33,678 bases of DNA from assembly GCF_008042075.1 (NCBI RefSeq), contig NZ_RDBN01000005.1, forward strand, positions 455,508-489,185, read 5' to 3'. Origin of the DNA: Streptomyces sp. UW30. GTDB lineage: Bacteria > Actinomycetota > Actinomycetes > Streptomycetales > Streptomycetaceae. Below the pieces are notes generated by a model. It saw only the letters and a program-made list of their open reading frames with translations, was not told the origin of the DNA and did no database searches. The translations under genes were made by a program, and so were the position numbers. Positions 8,649 to 16,012 of the stretch are shown piece by piece. How positions within the stretch are numbered: the first letter of the stretch is position 1; each line of letters starts with the position of its first letter.

Positions 8649-8907
8649 GAGCAGGCTCCTTCGCAACGGGCAACGAAGCTCGGAGGGCCGCAGCACGGCT
8701 GGAACTACCCGGAATGGGGACGTCCTGACCTCAGGATGTTTGGCACGTCCACAAAGCGGGGAGCACCGCACCGTCGCGGTGATATGGGCTTCGTTGCTGA
8801 TTCAGATCAGACCGATCAGGCAAAGCGAAACGAAGTGCTCTTCCGCATGAGGACGCGAGCGTGAAAGGCGGCGGTCAGCCGGAGCCGGAACAGCCGAATC
8901 AGCTACA

Positions 8908-8955
8908 TCAGCGGCGGGAAGAGCGTGTGGTACTGCACGGTCGACTTCGATCCAT
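8908..8955 (-). CDS. Possible 15-codon upstream ORF in the corA leader
   Basis: The peptide MDRSRPCSTTRSSRR begins at ATG 8953-8955 with an unusually strong ribosome binding site: GGAGGAGGTGGGG at 8961-8973, nine bases upstream. It stops at 8908, 259 bases before corA. It is Arg- and Ser-rich and does not match the acidic or proline-rich pattern of known MgtL-type leaders. A strong site in front of so short a frame within a leader suggests a regulatory peptide, or a translation start used for coupling. This is inference; nothing here proves transcription. Confidence 0.4.
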   Translation of the reverse strand: MDRSRPCSTTRSSRR

Positions 8956-8978
8956 AGCAGCCCCACCTCCTCCGGCCG

Positions 8979-9028
8979 GTCCCTCGTGAGGGACGTTCCA
9001 TACCCCTTTCGGGGTTCCCCGTAGGGGA
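8979..9028. promoter_or_regulatory. Three tandem hairpins between corA leader and SUFU gene
   Basis: GTCCCTC (8979-8985) pairs with GAGGGAC (8988-8994) across GT; ACCCC (9002-9006) with GGGGT (9011-9015) across TTTC; TCCCC (9016-9020) with GGGGA (9024-9028) across GTA. The last two abut. They lie upstream of the short leader ORF on the minus strand and about 130 bp upstream of the plus-strand gene. They could be leader RNA structure, insulating terminators or a DNA operator. The rest of 8649-9157 contains no other gene that I can support. Confidence 0.45.
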
Positions 9029-9145
9029 GTCAATCTCGGTGTCGGGATTCGATCGCGACGCTTATGCATGCTGTCCCGAACACCGGGCAAGAGTATCAGC
9101 CGACAGAAGTGTCAAGGCGCTGCTTTGCCGGGTACTGACGAGTTC

Positions 9146-9158
9146 TATGCTCGCCGCA
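9146..9158 (+). promoter_or_regulatory. Leaderless-type -10 box for the SUFU gene
   Basis: TATGCT at 9146-9151 stands six bases before ATG 9158, which places the predicted transcription start at the A of the start codon. There is no Shine-Dalgarno sequence. The -35 region is weak. Confidence 0.5.
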
Positions 9159-9742
9159 TGGCTGATGTTCTTCCTCTGGTCGAGGCCCGGTTGCGCTCCG
9201 CGCTGGGCGAACCGGGCGCGCGTGCGGCGGTCACCTTCCTCGGTACGGACCGCATCGAGGTGCTCCGTTTCCAGGAGGGCGACATCGTCCGCTACGCCAC
9301 GCTCGGTATGTCCGCGCAGCCCATGAACGACCCCACCGCGGTGGTCGCCGACCCGGTCAAGGGCGCCCGCGCGGAGCTGGTCCTCTCGGTTCGCGCCGGG
9401 CTCGCCGACACCGACAAGGTGCTCCGCCCACTCGCCGTGCTCGCCGCGTCCCCGCAGGTGGAGGGGCTGATCGTGGCGCCGGGTGCCTCCCTGGACGTCG
9501 GGGAACCGCTCTGGCCCGGCGCCCCCTTCACTTCGGTCCTGGTCGCCGAGCCGGGCGGCCTGGTGGAGGACCTGGAACTCGACGAGCCCCTCGACCCCGT
9601 GCACTTCCTGCCGCTGCTCCCCATGACGCCGAACGAGGCCGCCTGGAAGCGGGTGCACGGCGCCCAGGCCCTCCAGGAGCGCTGGCTGACGAACGGGACG
9701 GACCTGAGGGATCCGTCCCGCACATCCGTCCCGCTGGACTGA
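9158..9742 (+). CDS. Suppressor-of-fused (SUFU) domain protein
   Basis: Soluble 194-residue protein that I place in the bacterial SUFU-domain family (related to the metazoan Hedgehog regulator, but in bacteria mostly of unknown role; some members are toxin-immunity proteins). Supporting features are the order of strands and helices and the C-terminal LPMTPNEAAWKRVHGAQAL segment, where family members carry a conserved Thr-x-x-Glu helix before a Gly/Ala-rich turn. The assignment is from pattern memory. The start is ATG 9158: no ribosome binding site is present, and a -10-like TATGCT six bases upstream points to a leaderless transcript. It is divergent from corA with about 510 bp between the coding regions. 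It converges on the MFS gene, 41 bp between stops, with no strong terminator. No toxin gene is adjacent, so an immunity role is not supported here. Confidence 0.8.
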   Translation: MADVLPLVEARLRSALGEPGARAAVTFLGTDRIEVLRFQEGDIVRYATLGMSAQPMNDPTAVVADPVKGARAELVLSVRAGLADTDKVLRPLAVLAASPQVEGLIVAPGASLDVGEPLWPGAPFTSVLVAEPGGLVEDLELDEPLDPVHFLPLLPMTPNEAAWKRVHGAQALQERWLTNGTDLRDPSRTSVPLD

Positions 9743-9783
9743 CCGAGGCGTGAGCAACCTCACCAACCGGTGGCCGAAAAGCG

Positions 9784-11022
9784 TCAGTTGGCAAATACGG
9801 CGACGCTGTCCTCGCTCGCGTGCCTGCTCTCCAGTTCCTCCGCCTCGGTTGTGAGCGACTTGCGCCGTACGACCACCACGAGTGCGCCCGCCACGGCCGT
9901 GACCGCTGCCACCACGAACGGGATGCGGAGACTGCCGGTCCACTCCTCGATCCTCGGCGCGAAGTAGGGCGCTGCCGCCGCCGCGAACCAGCGCACGAAG
10001 TTGTAGCCCGCGCTGGCCACGGGGCGCGGCGCGTCCGAGACGCCGAGGGCCAGCTCCGTGTAGACGGTGTTGTTCACGCCGATGAAGGCGCCGGAAAGGA
10101 TCGTGCAGACGACGGCGGTGGTGTGGTCGCCGTAGCCGAGGACCAGCACGTCCGCGGCGAGCAGCACCAGCGAACCGCCGAGCACCTTCAGCGAACCGAA
10201 CCGCTTCTGCAGCCGCGGAGCCACGATCACCGAGAACACCGCCAGCAGCAGGCCCCAGGCGAAGAACACCGCGCCCGACCGGTACGGGCTCATGTTCAGC
10301 ACGAACGGCGTGAAGGCCAGCACGGTGAAGAACGTGTAGTTGTAGAAGAACGCCGAGACCGCCGCGGACGCCAGGCCGCCGTGGCCGAGGGCCTTGAGCG
10401 GATCCAGCAGCGAGGTCTTGCGGGCCGGCTTCGGCTGCTCCTTCAGGAACGCCGCGATGCACAGGAAGCCGACGGCCATCAGGAAGGCCGTACCGAAGAA
10501 CGGGTAGCGCCAGCTGGCGTCGCCGAGCAGCGCGCCCAGCAGCGGTCCGCACGCCATGCCGAGGCCGAGGGCGGACTCGTAGAGCAGGATCGCCGCCGCG
10601 CTGCCGCCCGCCGCCGCGCCGACGATGACCGCGAGGGCCGTCGAGACGAAGAGCGCGTTGCCGAGCCCCCAGCCCGCCCGGAACCCGACCAGTTCGCCGA
10701 CCGATCCGGACGTGCCGGCGAGCCCGGCGAAGACCACCACGAACGCGAGGCCGAGCAGCAGGGTCCTGCGGCCGCCGATCCGGCTGGAGGCGAAGCCGGT
10801 GACCAGCATCGCGACGGCGGTGATGAGGAAGTACGAGGTGAAGAGCAGGGAGACCTGGCCGGCTGTGGCGTTCAGCCCGCCGGCGATGGACGGCAGGATC
10901 GGGTCGACGAGTCCGATGCCCATGAAGGCCACGACGGACGCGCCCGCGGTCGCCCACACGGCCCGCGGCTGCCGCAGAAGGCCGCCCGCTCCCGCGTCGA
11001 AGGGGTCCATACCGTTCGCCAT
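9784..11022 (-). CDS. MFS transporter (probable drug/metabolite exporter)
   Basis: Polytopic membrane protein of 412 residues with about twelve hydrophobic helices in two groups of six, separated by a charged loop (KEQPKPARKTSLLDPLKALG). The first half shows DPILPSIAGGL, where exporters of the DHA type often carry an Asp in helix 1, and a basic GFASSRIGGRRTLLLG loop between helices 2 and 3, the MFS hallmark. This fits proton-coupled efflux; the substrate cannot be read from the sequence. The start is ATG 11020-11022 with GGAG about eight bases upstream; a further 13 upstream residues are possible but unsupported. The promoter region (11063-11095) carries an AT-rich inverted repeat overlapping the -35 and -10 elements, typical of control by a MarR- or TetR-like repressor, but no such regulator is adjacent. 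Confidence 0.92.
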   Translation of the reverse strand: MANGMDPFDAGAGGLLRQPRAVWATAGASVVAFMGIGLVDPILPSIAGGLNATAGQVSLLFTSYFLITAVAMLVTGFASSRIGGRRTLLLGLAFVVVFAGLAGTSGSVGELVGFRAGWGLGNALFVSTALAVIVGAAAGGSAAAILLYESALGLGMACGPLLGALLGDASWRYPFFGTAFLMAVGFLCIAAFLKEQPKPARKTSLLDPLKALGHGGLASAAVSAFFYNYTFFTVLAFTPFVLNMSPYRSGAVFFAWGLLLAVFSVIVAPRLQKRFGSLKVLGGSLVLLAADVLVLGYGDHTTAVVCTILSGAFIGVNNTVYTELALGVSDAPRPVASAGYNFVRWFAAAAAPYFAPRIEEWTGSLRIPFVVAAVTAVAGALVVVVRRKSLTTEAEELESRHASEDSVAVFAN

Positions 11023-11062
11023 GCCGTTCTCCGATCCGGACAGGGTGGTTGGTGGATACACA

Positions 11063-11095
11063 GAATACGTTAGCTAGTCTAATTAATGCAAGCTA
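11063..11095 (-). promoter_or_regulatory. Promoter of the MFS gene with overlapping inverted repeat
   Basis: On the minus strand, TTGCAT (bases 11091-11086) and TATTCT (11068-11063) are separated by 18 bp, a good sigma-70-like arrangement. TAGCT (11071-11075) and AGCTA (11091-11095) form an imperfect dyad spanning the same bases. This stretch is strikingly AT-rich for this genome. A repressor site is likely; the regulator is unknown. Confidence 0.6.
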
Positions 11096-11194
11096 CATCT
11101 ATATTGGAAGGGGGCCCGGGTTTCCTGGCCCGGTTCCGCCCGGACGGGTGATCGTCCTTGACGTGACGCAGAAGGGGTAGGACCGTGGGGGCCT

Positions 11195-11836
11195 ATGAGG
11201 GGCGAACCCAGTTGCCCGAAGTGTGGTGGCCGGGTCAGGGCTCCCGGACTCTTCGCCGACACCTGGCAGTGCGACGTGCACGGCACCGTGCATCCGGTGC
11301 AGCCCGTGATCCCGCCCAGCGTCGAGGCCCTCGGTGTGGTCGTGCACCGCACTCAGGTGCCGGTCTGGATGCCGTGGCCGCTGCCGATCGGCTGGTTGTT
11401 CACCGGGGTCGCCAGCGCGGGCGACGACCGCAGTGGCGGCAGAGCGACCGCGGTGGCCTGCTCCGGGCCCGGACCGCTCGGCGGCATGGGGGAGCTGATC
11501 CTGGTCGCCGAGGAGCTCGGTGTCGGTCTCGGCGCGCGCTACGCGGGTATCGACGGGCCGGACCCCGGGGCATACATGAACGTCGAGAAGCCGCCCCAGG
11601 CCAAGGTCCTCGCCGCCGGGCGCCCCACGCCGCTGTGGCATGTGTCGGGCACGCCCGACGACCGTGCCGTGTTCGCGGGGGAGGCGCTCGGGATGTGGCT
11701 GTGGGCGGTCATGTGGCCCGAGCAGTCGGGGCTGCTGATGTACGACGAGCTGGTGCTGACGGATCTGCGGGACGCGGGGGCCGAGATAGAGCTGGTGCCC
11801 TGCGGAGCGTTGTCGCCGCGCTTGCTCGAGCCGTAG
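11195..11836 (+). CDS. DUF6758-type conserved protein with N-terminal zinc ribbon
   Basis: Conserved actinobacterial protein of 213 residues, which I recall as the DUF6758 family; function unknown. The N-terminus has CPKCGG (Cys7, Cys10) and CDVHG (Cys26, His29), a probable zinc-binding knuckle. The middle region holds VPVWMPWPLPIGWLFTGVA and GPGPLGGMGELILVAEELG, Gly/Pro-rich and partly hydrophobic, but there is no convincing membrane helix. The C-terminus is ELVLTDLRDAGAEIELVPCG. The start is ATG 11195; the site upstream is weak (GGGGG three bases away), and a GTG at 11185 lies in another frame. The MFS promoter lies about 100 bp upstream on the opposite strand. The next gene, PHP, is 213 bp downstream beyond a repeat element, so this gene is probably transcribed alone. 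Confidence 0.83.
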   Translation: MRGEPSCPKCGGRVRAPGLFADTWQCDVHGTVHPVQPVIPPSVEALGVVVHRTQVPVWMPWPLPIGWLFTGVASAGDDRSGGRATAVACSGPGPLGGMGELILVAEELGVGLGARYAGIDGPDPGAYMNVEKPPQAKVLAAGRPTPLWHVSGTPDDRAVFAGEALGMWLWAVMWPEQSGLLMYDELVLTDLRDAGAEIELVPCGALSPRLLEP

Positions 11837-11886
11837 CACCCGCGAGGGTGGGGTGTGCTCTTGAGGGGCGGCTGCGGAGCGTCGGT

Positions 11887-11949
11887 GGCTGGTCGCGCCC
11901 ACGCGGCGGAGCCGCGTATAGACACAGCCCCGCGCCCCTGGGTGGGCTG
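11887..11949. repeat. Streptomyces-type dispersed intergenic repeat
   Basis: Contains a CGCGGC (11902-11907), GGA, GCCGCG (11911-11916) hairpin followed by TATAGACACAGCCCCGCGCC. From memory, closely similar strings are common between Streptomyces genes. It lies downstream of the zinc-ribbon gene and may help to end its transcript. Copy number cannot be checked here. Confidence 0.5.
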
Positions 11950-12049
11950 ATGTAAGGGGCACTCGGCGGTTCGGGTGTGACAGGGGTCGTTGAAAATCTG
12001 GGTATCCTTAGGCGTCCCCTTCCTGCCGTCACCGACTGGAGTTCGCGTC

Positions 12050-12907
12050 GTGCGTATCGACCTGCACAGCCACTCCACCGCTTCCGACGGTACGGACACG
12101 CCGACCGAGCTGGTGCGTAACGCCGCCGCGGCCGGGCTGGACGTCGTGGGGCTCACCGATCACGACACGACCCGGGGGTACGCCGAGGCCATTGCCGCGC
12201 TGCCGGAAGGGCTCACCCTCGTCACCGGCGCCGAGCTGTCCTGTCGTATCGACGGCGTCAGCATGCACATGCTGGCCTACCTCTTCGACCCGGAGGAGCC
12301 CGCGCTGCTCGCCGAGCGTGAGCTGGTGCGCGACGACCGGGTGCCGCGAGCCCAGGGCATGGTTGCCAAGCTCAACGAGCTGGGCGTGCCCGTCACCTGG
12401 GAGCAGGTGCTGCGGATCGTCGGCGACGGATCGGTCGGCCGGCCGCACGTCGCCTCCGCGCTGGTCGAGCTCGGGGTCGTCCCGACCGTGGGCGACGCCT
12501 TCACCGAGGACTGGCTGGCCGACGGCGGCCGGGCCTTCGTGGAGAAGCACGAGACCGACCCGTTCGAGGCGCTCCGGCTGGTCAAGGCCGCGGGCGGCGT
12601 CGCCGTCTTCGCGCACCCCGCGGCGAGCAAGCGCGGCCGTACCGTTCCGGAGTCCGCGATCGCCGAGCTGGCCGCGGCCGGGCTCGACGGCATCGAGGTC
12701 GACCACATGGACCACGACCCCGACACCCGCGCCCGGCTGCGCGGGCTGGCGAAGGAGCTCGGGCTGCTGCCGACCGGGTCCAGCGACTACCACGGCAGCC
12801 GCAAGACCTGCGTGCTCGGCGAGTACACGACGGATCCCGAGGTGTACGGCGAGATCACGCGGCGCGCCACCGGGGCGTTTCCCGTGCCGGGGACCGGCGG
12901 AGCCTGA
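12050..12907 (+). CDS. PHP-domain metal-dependent phosphoesterase
   Basis: Cytoplasmic phosphoesterase of the polymerase-and-histidinol-phosphatase superfamily, 285 residues. The trinuclear metal-site motifs are visible: HSH (His6, His8) in DLHSHSTASDGT with Asp13, TDHDT (Asp37, His38, Asp39), Glu61 in TGAELSC, FAHP in the middle, and SDYHG near the C-terminus. The family includes 3',5'-nucleotide bisphosphate and RNase AM/TrpH-like phosphatases, which 5'-process RNA or hydrolyse pAp; this one resembles TrpH/YciV in size and motif order. The start is GTG 12050 with TGGAG eight bases upstream. MarC follows on the same strand after 113 bp. The upstream region has no clear promoter that I would defend. 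Confidence 0.93.
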   Translation: MRIDLHSHSTASDGTDTPTELVRNAAAAGLDVVGLTDHDTTRGYAEAIAALPEGLTLVTGAELSCRIDGVSMHMLAYLFDPEEPALLAERELVRDDRVPRAQGMVAKLNELGVPVTWEQVLRIVGDGSVGRPHVASALVELGVVPTVGDAFTEDWLADGGRAFVEKHETDPFEALRLVKAAGGVAVFAHPAASKRGRTVPESAIAELAAAGLDGIEVDHMDHDPDTRARLRGLAKELGLLPTGSSDYHGSRKTCVLGEYTTDPEVYGEITRRATGAFPVPGTGGA

Positions 12908-13020
12908 GGCCCGCACCCCGCACGCTCACCTCTGTTTTCTCCGCGTTCGCGTCCGTCCCGCAGGCTCGCGACGGCTTCGCACGCTCACGTCCGCTCGTTT
13001 CGTCACTTCGCAAGGCACCC

Positions 13021-13626
13021 ATGTTCGACGTCGCCGTCTTCGGCTCCCTGTTCCTGACCCTGTTCGTCATCATGGATCCCCCCGGGATCACCCCGATCTT
13101 CCTCGCGCTCACCGCCGGCCGCCCGGCCAAGGTGCAGAAGCGGATGGCCTTCCAGGCCGTCTGTGTGGCGGGCGGTGTGATCACGGTGTTCGGGCTCCTC
13201 GGCCACCAGATCCTCAACTACCTGCACGTCTCCGTGCCCGCGCTGATGATCGCGGGCGGGCTGCTGCTCCTGCTGATCGCGCTCGACCTGCTCACCGGCA
13301 AGACGGACGAGCCGAAGCAGACCAAGGACGTCAATGTCGCCCTGGTCCCGCTGGGCATGCCTCTGCTGGCCGGGCCGGGTGCGATCGTGTCGGTCATCCT
13401 CGCCGTGCAGAAGGCCGACAGCGTCGCCATGCAGGTGTCGGTGTGGTCGGCGATCGTCGCCATCCATGTCGTGCTGTGGGTCGTGATGCGGTACTCGCTG
13501 CTGATCATCCGGGTCATCAAGGACGGCGGCGTGGTCCTGGTGACGCGACTCGCGGGCATGATGCTGTCCGCGATCGCCGTGCAGCAGATCATCAACGGGG
13601 TCACCCAGGTGATCCAGGGAGCCTGA
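13021..13626 (+). CDS. marC: MarC family (UPF0056) integral membrane protein
   Basis: Small polytopic membrane protein of 201 residues with six hydrophobic helices. The diagnostic features are IMDPPGITPIFLALT after helix 1 and PLGMPLLAGPGAIVSVI near the middle, both typical of MarC/NAAT-type proteins. Despite the name, MarC is not a proven drug exporter, and its substrate is unclear; some archaeal relatives were linked to amino-acid transport. The start is ATG 13021 with AAGG about ten bases upstream. It lies 113 bp after the PHP gene and could be co-transcribed with it. A 17-bp perfect hairpin 36 bp after the stop forms a strong terminator facing the convergent 50-residue gene. Confidence 0.92.
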   Translation: MFDVAVFGSLFLTLFVIMDPPGITPIFLALTAGRPAKVQKRMAFQAVCVAGGVITVFGLLGHQILNYLHVSVPALMIAGGLLLLLIALDLLTGKTDEPKQTKDVNVALVPLGMPLLAGPGAIVSVILAVQKADSVAMQVSVWSAIVAIHVVLWVVMRYSLLIIRVIKDGGVVLVTRLAGMMLSAIAVQQIINGVTQVIQGA

Positions 13627-13661
13627 GCCGCTGGTCCGGGGCGCTTCGGTCTCCGTATGCG

Positions 13662-13701
13662 CGAAGCCCCCGTACGCCGTGAGTGGCGTACGGGGGCTTC
13701 G
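13662..13701. terminator. Bidirectional terminator, perfect 17-bp stem
   Basis: Bases 13662-13678 pair perfectly with 13685-13701 around the loop GTGAGT. It sits between the convergent marC and 50-aa genes and can serve both. One arm starts CGAAGCC and the other ends GGCTTCG. Confidence 0.9.
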
Positions 13702-13727
13702 AAGCTTCTGCGGTGGAGCCGCGGCTG

Positions 13728-13880
13728 TTACGAGGCCGTGGTCTCGGCGGGTCGGATCCACAGCCGCTGCCCCGTCGCGGCGGCCTGCTGAACGATCCTG
13801 TTGACGGAGGCGGCGTCCACGACGGTGCTGTCCACGGGGGTGCCGTCGAACTCGTCGAGTCGCATGATTTCGAAGCGCAT
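13728..13880 (-). CDS. Small conserved protein (50 aa)
   Basis: Short soluble protein of unknown function. It begins at ATG 13878-13880 (MRFEIMRLDEFDG), supported by GAAGGGAG about five bases upstream; an upstream ATG at 13910 would add ten residues but lacks a ribosome binding site. The sequence has a beta-strand start, an acidic turn, then DAASVNRIVQQAAATGQ (a helix) and a basic-hydrophobic strand QRLWIRPAE. Such beta-alpha-beta miniatures recur in Streptomyces near NYN and marC genes as far as I recall. Codon use is normal. It ends 27 bp from a strong bidirectional terminator and has a 6-bp inverted repeat about 60 bp upstream that could be an operator. Confidence 0.75.
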   Translation of the reverse strand: MRFEIMRLDEFDGTPVDSTVVDAASVNRIVQQAAATGQRLWIRPAETTAS

Positions 13881-13939
13881 GGCTTCTCCCTTCGTCTGGT
13901 CATCCTCCAACGGAGAACTACTTGGTTACACAGGGAGTC

Positions 13940-13954
13940 AACGTGCTTCACGTT
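13940..13954. promoter_or_regulatory. Inverted repeat AACGTG-CTT-CACGTT
   Basis: Perfect 6-bp arms at 13940-13945 and 13949-13954, in the AT-richer divergent region between the 50-aa gene and the NYN gene. It could be an operator for either. No regulator can be named. Confidence 0.35.
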
Positions 13955-14085
13955 ACAAACATTCCCTACGCTAAAGAAATTTTTCGAACGGCTAACTACC
14001 CGCCGGTAGTGGCTGCCGGGTGATCAAGAGGAGACCGACCGGGACCGGTTGTGTTCGCAGCGTGACCGCCGGGACAATGGAGGCA

Positions 14086-14979
14086 ATGAACGACGACCTC
14101 GGCGCACTCACCGCCCGCATCGACCGCACCAACGAGCTGCTGCAACGCATGCTCGCCGAGGTGGCGAAGACGCCCTCGACCCATGCGATCTTCGTCGACG
14201 CGGGGTATCTGTATGCGGCCGCGGGCCGGCTGGTCTCCGGGACGGAGGACCGCCGCGCCTTCGACCTGGACGCCGAGGGCCTGATCGAGGCGCTCATCGA
14301 CCGGGCCCGCACGATCTTCGCGGACAGCAGGCTGCTGCGGGTCTACTGGTACGACGGCGCGCGGCGCCGCATCCACACCGCCGAGCAGCAGTCGATCGCC
14401 GAACTCCCCGACGTGAAGGTGCGGCTGGGAAACCTCAACGCCAACAACCAGCAAAAGGGCGTCGATTCACTGATCCGGACCGACCTGGAGTCCCTGGCCA
14501 GGCACCGCGCCATCAGCGACGCGGCCCTGCTCGGCGGGGACGAGGACCTGGTGTCGGCGGTCGAGGCGGCGCAGGGGTACGGGGCGCGGGTGCACCTGTG
14601 GGGCATCGAGGCGCCGGAGGGCCGCAACCAGGCCGAGCCGCTGCTGTGGGAGGTCGACAGCCAGCGCACCTTCGACCTCGAATTCTTCAAGCCCTACGTC
14701 TCCCGTCGCACGGCCGCCGCGTACGAGGCCGCGGGGGCCCGGCCGACGCGGGAGGACGTCCGGTTCGTCGGCGCGCAGATCGCGGCGAAGTGGCTCGCGG
14801 CGCGCGGACGGGAGTCGCTCGTGGAGCTGTTGCCCGGGCATCCGTATCTGCCCGGGTCGGTGGACCAGGACCTGCTGGTGGAGGCGGAGGGACTGCTGCA
14901 GTACTCGCTGCGGGGGCAGTCGGATCTGCGGCGGGCGCTGCGGGACGGGTTCTGGGAGCACCTTCAGGCGCAGTACTAG
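14086..14979 (+). CDS. NYN domain protein (PIN-like RNase fold)
   Basis: Probable ribonuclease of the NYN family, a PIN-like fold with a divalent-metal site. The 297 residues start with an amphipathic helix (1-27), then FVDAGYLYAAAG with Asp38, the core KGVDSLIRTDL (Asp127, Asp133) and AALLGGDEDLVSAV (Asp146, Asp152, Asp154), which give the acidic cluster expected for catalysis, and a C-terminal extension (about 200-297) rich in charged helices. The target RNA is unknown. The start is ATG 14086, with ATG 14077 three codons upstream as alternative; neither has a well-spaced site, because GGAGG at 14079-14083 is only two bases from ATG 14086. Its TAG stop overlaps the stop of the convergent hydrolase by three bases. 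Confidence 0.9.
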   Translation: MNDDLGALTARIDRTNELLQRMLAEVAKTPSTHAIFVDAGYLYAAAGRLVSGTEDRRAFDLDAEGLIEALIDRARTIFADSRLLRVYWYDGARRRIHTAEQQSIAELPDVKVRLGNLNANNQQKGVDSLIRTDLESLARHRAISDAALLGGDEDLVSAVEAAQGYGARVHLWGIEAPEGRNQAEPLLWEVDSQRTFDLEFFKPYVSRRTAAAYEAAGARPTREDVRFVGAQIAAKWLAARGRESLVELLPGHPYLPGSVDQDLLVEAEGLLQYSLRGQSDLRRALRDGFWEHLQAQY

Positions 14980-15857
14980 GCGGCAGTGACGCTGTCCCAG
15001 AAGTCGGCGACGGCCCGGGCGGTGAGCAGGGGCTGGTCGGCGTTGGGGGAGTGCTCGGCACCGGGGACGACCGTGCGGCGGGCGTTCAGCCGTACGGCCA
15101 TGTCGTCGAGCACCGGGACCGGCCAGGTGTCGTCGCTGGCGCCCGACAGGACGTGGAACGGGAGCGGGAGGGCGGCGAGTTCGTCGACGCGGTCCGGCTC
15201 CGTGGACAACTGACGCCCTGTGGCGAGGAGTTGGGCGGGCTTCGTGCCGCGCCAGCGGCGGCGCAGCAGGTCCTCGCCGCCGATGCCGCGGGCGGGGCCG
15301 CCGACCTCCTCGGGCGGGCCCATGGCGCGGATCGCCTCCCAGGTCTCGGCCATCGTCATCACCCCGAGCGCGTCCCTCAGCAGCTTCACACGCTGCTGCT
15401 GGGAGTCGGAGATCTGTGCGGGGCCCGACGCCATGAGGGTCAGCGAACGGAAGGGCGTGTGGTCGAGGAGGACGGCCGCGCGGGCGATCTGGCCGCCCAG
15501 GGAGTGGCCGAAGAGGTGCAGGGGGGCGTCCAGGGGGCCGAGGGCCGCCGCCTGGGAGAGGACGTCGCGGGCCAACTCGTTTTGCGCGTACGCGGATTCG
15601 TCGTGCTCCGGCCCGTCCGACTCGTGCTGGCCGCGACCGTCGACGGCGATCGTGCGGTAACCACGCGCCGCGAGCGGCTCGTGCATGAGCGTGAAGTCCT
15701 CCTTGCTGCCGGTGAACCCGGGAAGCAGCAGACCGACACCACGCGGCCGGACGCCGGGGGCGACGGGGGAGTCGACCACGGCGAAGGTGCCGCGGGTGGT
15801 CTGGAGGGGGTAGGCGCGGACGTTCGGGGGCGGCGTGAAGGCGGGTTCGGTGGTCAC
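14976..15857 (-). CDS. Alpha/beta hydrolase
   Basis: Serine hydrolase of the alpha/beta fold, 293 residues, probably an esterase, lipase or similar enzyme; the substrate is unknown. The oxyanion strand is LLLPGFTGSKEDF, the nucleophile elbow is GHSLGG with Ser119, the acid is probably Asp242 (SGASDD) and the base His269 (GAEHSPN). The cap between strands 6 and 7 is about 60 residues long. No signal peptide is present, so it is cytoplasmic. The start is GTG 15855-15857; upstream sequence is C-rich with no Shine-Dalgarno site, and TTACCC seven bases before could be a leaderless -10 box. It converges on the NYN gene with overlapping stops. Confidence 0.9.
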   Translation of the reverse strand: MTTEPAFTPPPNVRAYPLQTTRGTFAVVDSPVAPGVRPRGVGLLLPGFTGSKEDFTLMHEPLAARGYRTIAVDGRGQHESDGPEHDESAYAQNELARDVLSQAAALGPLDAPLHLFGHSLGGQIARAAVLLDHTPFRSLTLMASGPAQISDSQQQRVKLLRDALGVMTMAETWEAIRAMGPPEEVGGPARGIGGEDLLRRRWRGTKPAQLLATGRQLSTEPDRVDELAALPLPFHVLSGASDDTWPVPVLDDMAVRLNARRTVVPGAEHSPNADQPLLTARAVADFWDSVTAA

Positions 15858-15964
15858 GGGGGGAGGGTAACCGGTGCCACCGAGCGTTGCGTCGGGAGGC
15901 CGGACGGGGCCGGATCCGCCGAGCAGGCACGGTCGAGATCGTGCGGCGTCGGTCCCGGGAATGC

Positions 15965-16003
15965 CGACGGCCCGGTCCCACGTGCGGTGGGGCCGGGCCG
16001 TCG
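15965..16003 (-). terminator. Terminator of the DEAD-box helicase gene
   Basis: Bases 15965-15981 pair with 15987-16003 over 17 positions, with one G-T wobble and the loop GTGCG. It starts ten bases past the helicase stop. On the other side it faces the upstream region of the alpha/beta hydrolase. Confidence 0.88.
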
Positions 16004-16012
16004 TGCGGGAGA

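Noticed and set aside
8649..8907. M-box magnesium riboswitch before corA
   Set aside because: I could not find the conserved M-box core; only hairpins and a short ORF are visible.
11990..12008. TTGAAA and TATCCT as a promoter for the PHP gene
   Set aside because: The spacing is only seven bases, far too short.
12996..13020. Terminator between the PHP gene and marC
   Set aside because: Only short, imperfect inverted sequences; co-transcription seems as likely.
13971..14000. WhiG-type sigma promoter before the NYN gene
   Set aside because: TAAA and the spacing fit, but only about half of the -10 octamer matches.
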